Origin: Marsupella aquatica
Lineage: Eukaryota; Marchantiophyta
Direction: 5' to 3'
NCBI GenBank assembly: GCA_973895155.1
Contig: OZ316895.1
Span: 12,028,001 to 12,092,000 of the forward strand
DNA: 64,000 nt
Shown here: one piece after another, positions 19,428 to 31,477 of the stretch
How positions within the stretch are numbered: the stretch's first letter is position 1
Layout of the letters: the number at the start of each line of letters is the position of its first letter
Notes under the pieces: generated by a model
The model's database searches: none
Told to the model about the DNA's origin: nothing
Seen by the model: the letters and a program-made list of their open reading frames with translations, nothing else
Program-made: the position numbers and the translations under genes

Positions 19428-22214
19428 CTAAACTAAGGCTGTCTTAGGATTATTTAGATTCCAGATTAGACCGCTTAAAAACAACCATTTCATATACAGA
19501 AAAAATTGTGGCAGTATTAGTAAATGTTGAGAATTAAGTAATTTGCGGGTCTTGAGGCTACTTTTATCGAACCTTCTGAGCTGGGGAAGAAAACCACCCA
19601 GCAAACCATATTCGTGGGAGTGTATCTTTTGGATCACATCATTGAGAAGATCTTCTTCCGCATCCATGGTGTGAATCTTGTACTTGGGATTGACGTGGAG
19701 ATCATGTAAGTAAGTCCCTTGCCATTTCTCTCGTGGAAGATCTGTCATTACAAATAGATTGAGTGGTCCACTTGTGGTTGTATTGCTCATCATTTCTAAA
19801 TGCTGCAATCTTTGACGTAGAGGCCTGAACGCTTTTCCCTCCTGATCAGATTTGAATACGCCGTCGTCTAGCCTGCAATGGAGAAGAAAAGAGTTGCAAT
19901 TATGGAGCTTAAATGAGGGGACTCGATAGGCTGTACTTAAAACAGAATGCTGCGTAAATGTATTTCTTTTTGTATAAGGCATGTTGACTTCCATGTCTGA
20001 TGCTATTAGTTGACTGTAACATTGGAAATATTGGAGCAAAAGTTGGTTGTCGCATGGGGATTTCCAATCAGATCCGCTAGTTACTTTTCCTTTTCACGAG
20101 TAGACGGCAGTTTGCAAGCCTCATAGAATTGAAACTAATTTCATAATACTTGACGAGTGAAAGCTTTGACTAGAAGATAACACGTACCCAGTAAATTTCT
20201 ATAGTTCTCAGAAGACTCACAAACCAGCAAATGTGGTTTGAAAACTAGCAATTATCTTAGCTTTTTGTTTTGAAAATCCTACTAGTCCGTATGAGTTGAA
20301 CGACTCACCTTACGTGTGCACAAAAGAAAGGCTCCGCTATTTTCTCCTGCACGAAATATCGACCGGCATCCAAGATGTCTGTACTGAATGTTTGATGCTC
20401 AATGGCTGTGAGAATTGCGGCCCTCCTCTTTCCATGTCGACCAGGTGCAGGAATATCCACCATTAATGACCTGTCTGCAAGTCTCTTGCCAACAAATGGT
20501 TTTTCTTTGTCAATTTCCAAAGAGAGGACGATGACGTATCTGAATCGATGTCAATTAGTCTGGATCCAATTTATCATTCTTTCGAGATCACCATCTTTTG
20601 CCAACAATGGTGGTTGGAACTGCAAAACATTTGTATTCCTTGCCAAGAAGCTGTGACTCTTGTCTGATGAAATCAATTAGTATGAGCCGAGCAGTAAGAT
20701 GAGTCATACCATTGTAGTGTCTTGAAAACAGGGATCCAAATGCCAGTAGGAAGGATCCCCCGGCTGTAGAAGCAGGCCCCAAAGTCTTGATGACATCTTT
20801 ACGTTCGATGGAGATGGAACTTGTATTGACATTTGATGGCAGAGTTGTATCACTACGCAATTGCTGTCTGAGGCCCTCTTCCAAATATAGTTTCTCAGAG
20901 AAAGACTCTTCACTAGTCCACACTGTTGTACGGCAATTGTCATGGACTTCATGGATGAGGTTTGGCCTGGTCAATATTTGTTAGTTAGAGTATGAAGTAA
21001 TACTACTCCGACCAGATGATAGGTAGAGTACTACGAGACACTTCACAAAAGCACAAAGTCCCAAAAGAAGGTTGCTTAGATACTCTGAATCAAGTTCCTT
21101 CCGTTGCCTTCAATTTTCGAAGTGAAAAGCATCAGTATGCGAGCAAAGTTTCTCTGGGATCGGGTTTTCTACCCATGATGGCCCTGAGGGGTTGAGAAGA
21201 AATGCGCTGCGCAGCGTGCAACGGATCCCGGGGATGTTGACTGGAGCTCTCTTGCTAAGGTGTGGCAGACTGATCCGAAGCATGTTCGAGAAATGTCTAA
21301 GCCACACCATAGAGCCAAGAATACTCGTAAGTCAATGGTCTTCACAGTAGACCTGATGGAGCTCAAATCAATGATGTCCGCGATAGGAACATAGGTCCTG
21401 AACCTTCGAAAAAGACTAGTCAGTGAATCTTCAAGGATGGAGTTTTTGTTCAGGCAAAGGGCAGTGACAATCATGACACTTCTCTTAGAAATTTCAAAAG
21501 TAACGTCAGAGGCACGAATATCATCTTCCGAGATGGCTAGTTTAATTAATCATATCTGGGTGAAAATTTATTATCATCGAGTTTCAAACAGTCATTAAAG
21601 CTATTATTGCATTTCGAGTCGAAGACAATGCATGTACGAGTTCGGGACCTGTCATTGTTGTGAGGAAGGGAGCGGGGAGCTAGGGAACGGCAACAATACC
21701 GAGGAGAAGCTGAATCGAAGCGTCCGGTGATGGCGGCCCATGAGAGCTTGCGTAGCTCGCTCGGAGCACAGGCCGGTCTTAAGCAGGTCCCATGTTCGAG
21801 CTCGAAGTGGTCCAGAACGGGAGGCAACACCAGAGTGCGGTTCAGCAGGAACGCAATCTTGAGTGCATTCATGAGCTCCCGAGCCTGATTGCCGAACCCC
21901 GAGTGTGGAGAATACCACATGTACTTCTCGCCCTCGGGCAGCCTCCACGTGTTTGTAAAAGGATCGAGAGGCTCTGAGGACCTCCAGACCGCGGTCCTCA
22001 ATGCCGACTTAGCTTCCAAGTTGCTCAAATTGGGTTCGGCTCCAACCTCCTGAGCATGTCCTAGCGAGTAAGTGGGGCCGAAGGGAGACCGAATTCCTTC
22101 CCAGTAGATGGGCAGCAGCAGCAAAAGAAGAAGAAGAAGAGAAGAGCCATAGCAACACATCACGAACATCGTCCACACTGCCCGCCGCTGCTCCGTTTCA
22201 CCTGGGGCTGCCAT
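19428..22214 (-). CDS. O-fucosyltransferase-family protein, five exons, type II membrane
   Basis: Model: 22214-21649, 21397-21173, 20966-20710, 20504-20309, 19872-19428, about 562 residues. The cytosolic tail is followed by a Leu-rich anchor (about 14-38), typical of a Golgi glycosyltransferase. SPHSGFGNQ (102-110) and LNRTLVLPPVLDH match the GDP-fucose-binding entry of plant O-fucosyltransferases. Later exons carry YVPIADIIDL, TIDLRVFLALWCG, CRTTVWT, LGPASTAGGSFLLAFGSLF, EPFFCAH and LNLFVMTDLPREKWQGTYL, in family order. Splice phases agree at 1/2 and 2/3. The 3/4 junction is uncertain: the better-looking acceptor (exon from 20539) is out of phase, while 20504 keeps the frame. After HSHEYGLLGGFLP the protein diverges, and the usual C-terminal GTxxSTIAE-type block is not seen, so the 3' end may be degenerate or misread. 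Acceptor substrate unknown. Confidence 0.75.
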
Positions 22215-22264
22215 ACCCAGCTCCTGTGGCTAAGTGAGAAATGTAGCAATACCAACCCAGTGCT

Positions 22265-22505
22265 CCTTGCCTCACTCGAATCGCCGACTGCTGAGTACTC
22301 TCCACGAGTAAGCGCGACAAGAGTCACAAGAGACTTAACCGAACATGACGAAAAACTCCCTAGTCCCTTGCTTCTCAAATCTGGCAACCCAAATGCAGTG
22401 CTGCTTGACTCGCTCTAATTTTGGAGTCCTGAGTCCTCTCCACGACTCGACAAAACACACCATAGAAGTAACCGAAGAGGACGAAGAACTCCCTGCATCA
22501 CTCCC
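22265..22505. repeat. Direct duplication in the O-fucosyltransferase upstream region
   Basis: A block of about 75 bp (from GAGTACTCTCCACGA to AACTCCCT) near 22,272-22,372 recurs at about 22,427-22,496 with substitutions, for example CCGAACATGACGAAAAACTC against CCGAAGAGGACGAAGAACTC. It lies just upstream of the start codon, so probably in the promoter or leader. Confidence 0.6.
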
Positions 22506-22945
22506 ATGCATCACCTGCGAGCACTGAAATGTCATTGACCACGGATAGGTTGACGGGAGAGTTTGGAGCATTGCAACTGTGACAGTTGACAGGGTGTATC
22601 TTGAGCAAGATGGGAATCGGTTCGCAGAAGCAACGAGCCCAATTCCATTCTCGAATTGCCTTTCTGCTGAATCTGAAAGCTGTGTCGGTTGGTACAGTCA
22701 TGCGTTCCCGTACCAGGGAAGGTCTCCGACAGTAGAAGTCTATTTTGTCAGTCTGAGGGAAGAGGGAGGAGGGGAGAAGTGAAACAATATTTTGTGGAAA
22801 GCAATCGGAAATAAAAGACGTGACTGAGGCCGACAGTCATGATTGCAATTCTGCTCTCGACCGACACGGATGATTGGATCGAGAGCCCTGCCAACATTCG
22901 TCGTCTGAAAACATGTTTACTCCATACAGTACAGACGTTTTGGTA
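22450..22945. repeat. Duplicated segment, copy 1 (copy 2 at 26.3-26.8 kb)
   Basis: Closely similar, in the same orientation, to 26,300-26,820. Shared blocks include GAAGAACTCCCTGC, AAGACGTGACTGAG and CCGACAGTCATGATTGCA. A third, more decayed piece lies at about 27,195-27,330. Copy 1 sits immediately upstream of the O-fucosyltransferase gene, so the segment may include its distal promoter. Confidence 0.8.
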
Positions 22946-25900
22946 TATAATAAAATAAGAGTGCCCATAAGACACAGGCCAAACAGGGATACACGAGCCC
23001 AAGGCAAAAAGACAAAAGATGGATAACAAGCTGGTGCTCGGAATGCCAGATGTGGAAGCGCTTAAACAGGCCATGCGTACAATAACGTCTTGGGTGAACG
23101 ATCATGTTATTTACACATAAACTGAGGTGTTTTTCCGCAGCTACGAGCCGTCTCATGGGGAAGTATCCACGGCCGTTGAGCCCTACAGTACCCTACTGCA
23201 CCCACTGGACTACCCATAAGCGGCGATTCCAGGAAGCTGTGGACAAAATGCAGGCACCCGCAATGGTTCTTAATGCACATCTCTATCGTCTTATCGACCG
23301 ATGGTCATGTATTTAATTGGACAGGCCACAAATGGTGGACTGTTCTTATTGGTGCCTAGTACCTGGAGTTCCAGAACCTGGAACGAACTTTTGTATGCCT
23401 CCTTGTTATTGAGAGGCCGAGGTGTGTGGGGAGCAAAGACTGGAACAGAGGAATCTAGACAAAAGCATTCTTTGTATTCGATTAGAGTGGAAAAATTAGA
23501 GGAACTAGATTAGAATCTCATTTTTTAACCTGAATTATATATGTAATCGAGAATTGCAGCGTCAAGGGGACTGGCTATCACAAAGAATCCATCTATGAGG
23601 TCCGTCAACGTTTGGACGGAGTGGATCCCAATTTGGCAGTAGACTTCGACTGAAACCTCCATACAAAGTTTGAATCATATTTCGGAATATAGGCAGTCTC
23701 CGTCAATGCTTCCCGGAGATCTCCGCACTCACTGGCTGCAACTATGCAAGTCCGTGTTTGCATTCTGGAGGGGTCAGTGTTATGCCTAATTAACACTCGT
23801 CTGCGTTTCTACCTTCCCGTCGAACCAAATAATGTGCAAAGTCTCAAAAGCCATGCCTACCTTGGCTGATTGTCAGTAGCATGCCAACCGGAGGAGATGA
23901 GAGATCAAGTGTCCACCGAAGGATGCATTGAGAAAGATTCAGCCTTTCAAAAAAAATAGTTGTGGACCAGCGTGCATAACGTCCAACTAAAGAGATTTCT
24001 TTAATCTCTGTTCTGAAAGTCTGTTCAGATCAGGGCCTGTGTTTTCACTAATTCATCTTGTTTGTGTATCACATGGGTCAGTCGTCCAGCTTTCCATGAT
24101 GTTAGGTCGTGCTTTTGTCTTCTGAATCGGTTGACTTTTATAATGGGGCGAGAGTTGTGGTCCCATGTCATTCATCAAACACAGGGTGGGGCGCTTGGGG
24201 CATTAGGCCAGTTGATGATAGAGCATCTAGCTTGAAAGTAGGGCTTGTGAACCTCAGCTGTGGGTGATTTTCTCAGCCATAATTCTCGATCAGATGCTTT
24301 CCAAACTTTTCCTCCAGTCCATGGATCTGATGGACGTACTGATGTAGTCTCCCTCATGCACTGATGTAGTCTCCCTCATGCACTGATGGCAAGGACGTAC
24401 AGCAAAATGTGATGGCACAGTCTGAGTTTAAGGTTTAAAACTACCATCCTTGATATTCACGTTATGTAACACTCGGCCCTAAGTACCTGGGGAACTGACA
24501 GCTCAAGCACCCGATTATTCTGTTGTGGCTAGAGTAAACCTTGCCGTTTCATCAGGAATAATACTGTGCGTAACATCAATGACAACTTCTAAGTTATTAT
24601 CAAATTGATTTGACATCTGATCGGAAGAAGGTTGCTAGTCATCATAAATTGGCCGATGTGTGAACGACAAATAAGCAAGTAAATAAACTAATACAGATAC
24701 CTGTGCTGTACTGAAAGTTGTCAAGTGCAACCTTTGTCTGACAGCCAACTGTGTCACTTCTATCCTAATCAGTCTCGTTGAGCAATCACACAGATGGTGA
24801 GATCTGGCGTCTATCCATCAACACAAAGGATTCTAAGCAACGTCATCCATCAGTCTCGAGATGGAACGGCTCAGGCTTCAAGATTACAACAAAGATGTCT
24901 GACGAATTGCAGGAACAAACAAAATTTCATAGTTCATCCAACTTAGCAAAGGGTATACTGAGGTAAAGTTATTCTATTCGGTAAATATATCGATCCTGAC
25001 GGTGGTCGATATCTTTCCTTCACTAGATAATAAGGCGAAAAAACATAAGAAAGAGGCACCAGTCACTCTTGCACTAAATTAAGCATCAAAATATGCACAT
25101 TTTGCTGTCCTTGCCATCAGTACATGAGGGAGACTTAGGCAGCGGCAAGGCGCACAGATTTACTTAGAAGAAGAACCGAATCTAGGCCGATTAAACTCGT
25201 GTATACAGTGACTAGCTTTATGCCCGTCCGTTGGACGTCAATAATGGGTGAGAACCAAAAAGGAGATCATTTCATTTCCAACTTCATCGATGGTACATTT
25301 GGTACGTACGTTTCTACCCATACCTTGCTAGAGTCATGGTCCCGGTCATGGTCTAGATGCTTCACCCTAGGTCGGAGCTCTTGTTTTGCTTCTCTTCGCT
25401 ACTATATAGTTAGGTGTCCCAGTATGTTAGATGTCACAGTATGACACATGACAGCAACCAAGTACAGCTTCTGTATAGATCGTCACTAGAATGAAACACT
25501 TGATATACGTCTTACTTGAACCCACTAGGGTGTTTCAATGCACTACTTTTCTATCCAAGTAGTTATATTGAGGACCTCACACCATCGTAAGTATAAACAG
25601 AGGTACCTTTTATTCCATCCCCTTTTCGTCTCCCATGAGACTTAGCTTTATGAACATCATAGCACAATGTGTTTGACGATCTTCTCCACCGTCCAAATTA
25701 GACATGAAATTTCAAATTCATCCCAGGCATAATGAGGTTCTTGCTATCTTTCGTAAGTGTACTAGTGGCCTTAGGCACTAGAATTACTGCTAGCCATACT
25801 AGTTCACTTATTAATTTGAATCTCACTGGGGCCATCATCCGAAGAGGTAGACTCTGGCTCCTCAATTACATTACCTGCAGCTTCAGCAGTTCGCAGCCCA

Positions 25901-26299
25901 CTCCCTCAACGGGTCACCATTAAGGTCTAACCTGAGCAATCCAGCAAATACTCCGCCCAACAATGCCACAGGTTCCTGAACGCAGATATTCAAAAGGGTT
26001 TCCTCATCTCCAGACATACCAGATTAATTCATACATTGACAATCCCCGTGACTATCTCATTGACGATTTCCATTAAACAAGAACCCACAATCTTACAGGG
26101 ACGGCAGCAACACCTTTGTGCATCGAAGAATTTCATGGGCTGCATTTGAAGACGTCGGCAAAACTAGATTCCAGACAATGTTCAAGTGCACGGCACTGAG
26201 GTGCACCAAAGTTCACTTAGTAAAGTAGCTAATTAATTTCATGGACGAAATGCAAGGCCCCAAATTAGTCTAATTGCATTCAGTTGCTAATATTGCAAG
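22946..26299. other. Intergenic; 22-bp tandem pair at 24,338-24,381
   Basis: No gene recognised. CTGATGTAGTCTCCCTCATG occurs twice in tandem (22-bp period) near 24,338. A minus frame at 23,796-23,605 has a faint local resemblance (TRTCIV) to the sequence after exon 1 of the O-fucosyltransferase, but too little to call a copy. Confidence 0.5.
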
Positions 26300-26820
26300 A
26301 CACACCACAGAACTAAACCGAAGAGGGCGAAGAACTCCCTGCCTCACTCCCATGCATCGCCTGCAAGCACTGCATCCACTGTCATTGACGACGGATCGAT
26401 TGACGGTAGAGTTTGGAGGATTGCAACTGTCACAGTACGTTGAGAGGGTGTATGTTGAGCAAGACCGGAATCGGTTAGCAGCTGCAACGAGCCCAATTGG
26501 AGTCTCGAATTGGGAAATGATTTTCTGCTGATTCTGCAGCTGGGTCGATTCGTACAGTCATGCCTTATCTTACCAGGAAAGTTCTCCGACAGTACAAGTC
26601 TCTATTATCAGTCTGAGGGAAGGGGGGGATCGGAGAAGTGAAACATTATATTATTGTTTTGTCGAAGAGCTATTGGAAAGGAAAGACGTGACTGAGACCG
26701 ACAGTCATGATTGCAGTTCTGCTCTCGGCCGACACGGATGATTGGCGAACCCCTTGCCAGCATTTCTCTTCTGTGCACCCCATGATTACAGTACCGACGT
26801 TTTGGTTTACACACTGTAGG
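26300..26820. repeat. Duplicated segment, copy 2 (copy 1 at 22.45 kb)
   Basis: Direct copy of 22,450-22,945 about 3.85 kb away, diverged by substitutions and small indels. No coding sequence of the O-fucosyltransferase accompanies it. Confidence 0.8.
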
Positions 26821-26921
26821 TTCGCAGGTTTAGGTGAGTGTCATTCAGTCACCTCAATAAGTGATCGCAGTGGCATTGGAGAATTTACACTCGGCTGACC
26901 ATGCCTCAGTCACTTTCTCAC

Positions 26922-27176
26922 CTCGCGGTCTCATTAATATATGGAGGTCCTCATCACTTGGAACATTTTTTACTCATGTGAAGTCAGCATATTTCAACAA
27001 ATTGATTGAATATACCTTATTGTAGAAATACCTTATTGATATACTAGGATTGAAAATACTCCAAATTAGATTTAAGAACCACTAATATTCTTCCAAGAAA
27101 AATTTTAAGTCTTCTATTAGAAACATATGTTTACTTGCACATGATATGTGAATTCTGTGGTAATGAAACCCCTGAG
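26922..27176 (+). mobile_element. hAT-like MITE, copy 4 (degenerate)
   Basis: Starts CTCGCGGTCTCATTAATATA and ends AACCCCTGAG, and shares the internal order of blocks (ATGGAGGTCCTCATCACTTG, CACATGATATGTG) with the other copies. The flanking octamers no longer match. The oldest and most decayed of the four copies. Confidence 0.6.
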
Positions 27177-27189
27177 TTTACCTGACCCA

Positions 27190-28440
27190 GTGAAAAGGAG
27201 AAGTGAAACATCTTTTTGTCTAAGAGCAAATGGAAAGGAGAGATGTGACTCATATGCCAGTCCTGCTCTTCACAGACACAGAGAATTTGGGGAGTCCTGC
27301 CAACATTCATAGTCTGAAATCATGTGCACAACTGGTATCCCATATCTGAGGGTAGAATATAGGCTAGAGATTCTCTCCTCACATGTCTTCACTTGGCTTC
27401 AAAGTTCAGTCAACTAGGTCAATTGTCAACCTTTGGGTTGGGTACAAATGACTTCACACATAATATATGGATATCAATGTATGTAGTTCCCTGGGAGGGG
27501 AGGAGAGAAAGAGAAAATGAGGTCAAATGAAAGGAACAAAAATAATGTCTCCTCCTTTGCTTTTGGGTCCCTTGCCCATGGCCCAGCCCTTGCATCCCCC
27601 CCTGGCTTGCCCTCCTGACAAAGGGTCAGAAGCATTGCGTTGGTGTGCAACAACACTAAGTAGGTTTTGCTTCAATCTTTGCATCAACAACACCTTCAAC
27701 GGCACACCCGTACCGATGACACATAGGATGCCTCGACATGATCTGTGCATTGGGCTTGTATTTTCATAATGAAGAATGATTAGCGCCTCTACATTTCCAA
27801 ACACAAAGTATATTTGCATAAGGAAGAATGAATAATGACCCTAAACTTGGATACAATGAGCGATGAAGAATGATACTCATGGATACAATGAAAGACCAAA
27901 AGGGGGAAGCAAAGTATCAGGCAAACTTGGATACAATGAACAAATAAGACTGATACGAACCCATGCGAATGGATACATTGAACGACCAAAATGGGAAAGC
28001 AAAGTACCAGGCAGAGGCAAGGAAAGCCAAAAAAAGTAGGCCCATGATTACAGGAGGGCCCAAGCATGAACGAATGTGCAAGGAGAAAAGTAGAAATGTT
28101 GGCAGACATCATTGATAGGCTAGCAGGGAAGTCAGGGGGAGCTTCATCAAGAGCAGTCTCTCCACTGCCAATCTGGTGCAATGTTTTGGACGTGCGGTAA
28201 CTGAGCAAGCTGTCAAATAGTGTCCAATCTATTGTGTCCGATCTATTGTGGATCTAACCCACCGATCAGCTGGCCGACCAACTTGCAATTATGCCTCAGG
28301 TAGATCACGCTTACACATCACTACAAGAAAAAACAAAACATGTTCTAGTAAGAGGAACATGCTCTATGTTTTTGGCTAAGTGCGTGAGACTAGTTTGTGA
28401 AATTGTCAATTGCGCTTATTAATAGTTGCTTCTTATGTGT
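27190..28440. other. Intergenic with a short tandem duplication at about 27,843-28,018
   Basis: 27,195-27,330 is a decayed third copy of the 22.45-kb segment. From 27,843, units containing AACTTGGATACAATGA and GACCAAAA.GGGAAGCAAAG occur twice with a period of about 87-90 bp. The minus frame across them (139 codons) is therefore repeat-derived. No gene seen. Confidence 0.55.
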
Positions 28441-28444
28441 GGAA

Positions 28445-29160
28445 AAAAAAAGCCAAGATGGACCTCCACTTTGTCTATGAAGCCCACATGAACTGGCAAA
28501 GCTTGGATGGACTACTCAGAACATTTAAACTGATTTAGATAACACAATTTACACTTTTGACTGAAATGTGACTTGTAAATGGTCTCTGTCACACCATTCT
28601 AGTTAGTTGGAGGGTCTGCGTACTATCATAGTTTGAGGTTTGTGGATATGTGCTATCTGAGTATGTAACGCAAGTGAAGATAGACTTTGTGGTGTGCACA
28701 TTGAAAGAGGTTATCTTTTGATGTTGGACCTTTGAGGAAAAGAGCTCTGGACTTGGCTATGGCGACAGAGCTCTATTGTACATAACATGGATTCCATGGA
28801 AGCACGGGGTGCGTTTGGTCCAATATCAATTGTATCTGCTCACTGTTGATCGCATGGTTGCGGAAAGGGAGATTGTTGGTTGAGACTTGGTGACAATTAT
28901 TTTGGGTTTTCATGCATGTTTGGGCATGAGACTTGTTTGTCTTCCATTCTCTAGTATTGTGTGTTGTGTGCTTGTACTTGTGATGGAATGTGTGTCAAAG
29001 ATGTGAGTTGTGTAGAGATGTGTATGCGCACGACATCTCCTTACGGTTTGCAATCAGTTCAATTTCATTACCAAACCGGTTTTCCTTTGTAACTTGACAA
29101 CTTGACGACCTTAAACCTGAAAGACGTCAACATGTCTTGCCTTGATATATTTTTGATTCT
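28445..29160. repeat. Repeat related to 62.25-62.48 kb, interrupted by about 430 bp
   Basis: 28,445-28,600 (around CACTTTGTCTATGAAGC and GGCAAAGCTTGGATGGAC) and 29,036-29,150 (AACTTGACAACTTGACGACC) match two consecutive parts of 62,249-62,480. There they are contiguous, so about 430 bp has been inserted here or lost there. No structure was recognised in the extra segment. Confidence 0.65.
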
Positions 29161-30340
29161 CCTTGACACCTTTTCTTGCCTGGGCATATTTTCTAATCTT
29201 TGCATATTTATCTCTCTTTAACATCTTTATCTTGTCGTATATATTTTTTTCTCACATTGACATCTTTATCTCATCACAACATCTTTTCCTCATGCTCGAC
29301 ATCTTTTCTCTCCTCGACATGGTCCCTCATCTTTATGTCTTTTTCTCACCTTATCATCTTTTCTCTCCTCGACTTATTTTTCTCACCTCTACCTGCTTCT
29401 TTCTTGACCTAGATATCTTTTTCTCTTGTCTACATATTTTATCTCCTCAATAATTTTTCCTCGCCTCAACATCTTTTATCAACAAGCATCGAGCTAATCA
29501 ACAATAAAGATTTCTTGCTCAATTCTTGCTTACCTCACTACCCATTTGAGTACTATCCATGTTTTTGTGTTGACTTCAATTACATTATTTGATTACATAA
29601 TTTCATGTGCTATTTTGAATAACATCTGAGCATTGAGAATACTTTTCACATGAAATGGGCAAGAAAGAATATATTATGGCAAATCAAATATTTTTAGTTG
29701 ATCCATCTAAAACCCCTCAGTCTTTTATCAACACTTCTTTACCTTACCTCAATGTTTCTATGGAATGCTTTGGCATTGGGCCTGGTGACAAGATGGCCTC
29801 AATAACTGCATTGTCACAACACCTCATGACCAGAATGACTGCATCGCCATAATGACAACATGGTCATAACAACCTTTGAAATGTCTAAACAATTTTCTTG
29901 TCTCGCTTGCATTTCTTTGCATTGTCTACATTTCTTTGGCTTACTTGCATTTTTTGCATTTCTTTGCCTTGCCTCAACATCTTTGCCTCACCCCAACATC
30001 TTTGCCTCACTACAACATCTAAACTTGCTTTGAACAATATTTTTGTCTTGGCTCAACATCTGTGCCTCGCCTTGACATGGTCAAAACAACTATATGGCCC
30101 CAATGACACATAATACCTCAACATTTACCTCGCAAAGCCTATACTTTCTTGCTTCATCTCTATATCTTTGCCTCACCTCAAAATAGTTTTTGGCCTTGAC
30201 ATCTTTTTTGGCCTTAACGTCTTTGCCCTCTAGTGACATCTTTTGTTGGCCAGAACATCCTTTCTTGCCTCAACATCTTTTCTTGCATCTTTTCTTGTCT
30301 CAATATCTTTGCCTTGCCTTGACATCTGTCGTGCCTATAC
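29160..30340. repeat. Degenerate short-unit array based on CTCAACATCTTT
   Basis: Pyrimidine-rich sequence in which CATCTTT, preceded by variants of CCTCAA or CCTCGA, recurs dozens of times at intervals of roughly 14-25 bases. The reverse complement of the same motif dominates 48,535-48,735. Frames reported inside are low-complexity artefacts. Confidence 0.7.
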
Positions 30341-30496
30341 ACATCGCTACACAACATAAATAGTTTGTTGCACACATCCAAACATAGTCATAATCCTACA
30401 TCACAAACACAAGAGAACAAAGTACAAATGAGAATTATGTACACAAGAGCATAAACCCCACAATAATCTTCACAAGTCAAGAGTGCAAATCAAACA

Positions 30497-30789
30497 CTCA
30501 AGGGTTTCACTTCCACAAAAATGGCACATCACGCGTGATGAAGGATAGGGTCATTTTATTGATTCCACAAGAAAACTAAAGAATTTTCTCAGAAGAACAA
30601 GAGGGTCTTTTAAATTCAATTTTGAGACTTATAATAACATGTCTATTTAATCCATTTTTAGAATATTCCAAGAATATTCTAACTTTATAGGGGTTAAAAA
30701 ATAAAAATAAATGCTTACATTTTAGTGGATCCGAGGCCTAAAAACATTGCAAGTGATGAGGAGGCCTCCATAATAGTGAGACCCCCAAG
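30497..30789 (-). mobile_element. hAT-like MITE, copy 3 (293 bp, inverted, 8-bp TSD 7/8)
   Basis: In reverse orientation relative to copies 1 and 2. The plus strand starts CTCAAGGGTTTCACTTCC and ends GTGAGACCCCCAAG. The flanks ATCAAACA (30,489-30,496) and ATCCAACA (30,790-30,797) differ at one base. Internal blocks such as AACTTTATAGGGGTTA are shared with copies 1 and 2. Confidence 0.8.
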
Positions 30790-30799
30790 ATCCAACAAC

Positions 30800-31477
30800 G
30801 ATCCCACTCAATGCAATCACACATGTATGTCAAACCCAACGCACTTGTGTTTCAAGGAATCCACGTTACATCCACAACCTGGTCAAGCACTCCAAAGCCA
30901 CCAGAGAGTGTGCTCAAATGCTACCATTGAAAAATGAGACCTCTGAGCCAACACAAAAGTATACCTATCATTCACCAACTCAACCAAACACTAAATATTC
31001 ATATAGCACAAAGACCCAACTTCTATACCTTCATAGGATGATACACTATACTACCACTCTAAATGGTGTGACACATTAGAGACCCAACTTCTATACCTTG
31101 ATAAGATGATACACTATACTACCACTCTAAATGGTGTGACACATTTTTCTCAACGGGCATTGGGCTAGTAGGTACTCTAAAATTAGGAGACTACAAGTTT
31201 TGATACATTCTACATTTTTTGATAGATTTACAATGGAAATTGCTGAGTGAGAGTCTTCCAGTGGAAATGTAAAATGTATTTTTTTACATATGTATTTTTT
31301 TTGGGTACAATTACAAAGGCAATTGCTCTACTATTAGGGGACTACATGGCAGGCCTGGATGCACTTACACCAGCTGCACTCACTGACAGTCCTGTGTACT
31401 CTATCATCCACCTATGGAGCTCAAGAACCCTTACGGTACTGTGTAATCTATCATCCACCTATGGAGCTCAAGAACCC
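30800..31477. repeat. Intergenic with two local tandem duplications
   Basis: A 68-bp unit (GACCCAACTTCTATACCTT...) is duplicated at 31,013-31,148. A 47-bp unit (CTATCATCCACCTATGGAGC...) is duplicated at 31,394-31,488. Both pairs are nearly identical, so recent. Confidence 0.8.

Noticed and set aside
29163-29453. 96-codon hydrophobic frame as a membrane protein
   Set aside because: It derives from the CTCAACATCTTT-type low-complexity array.
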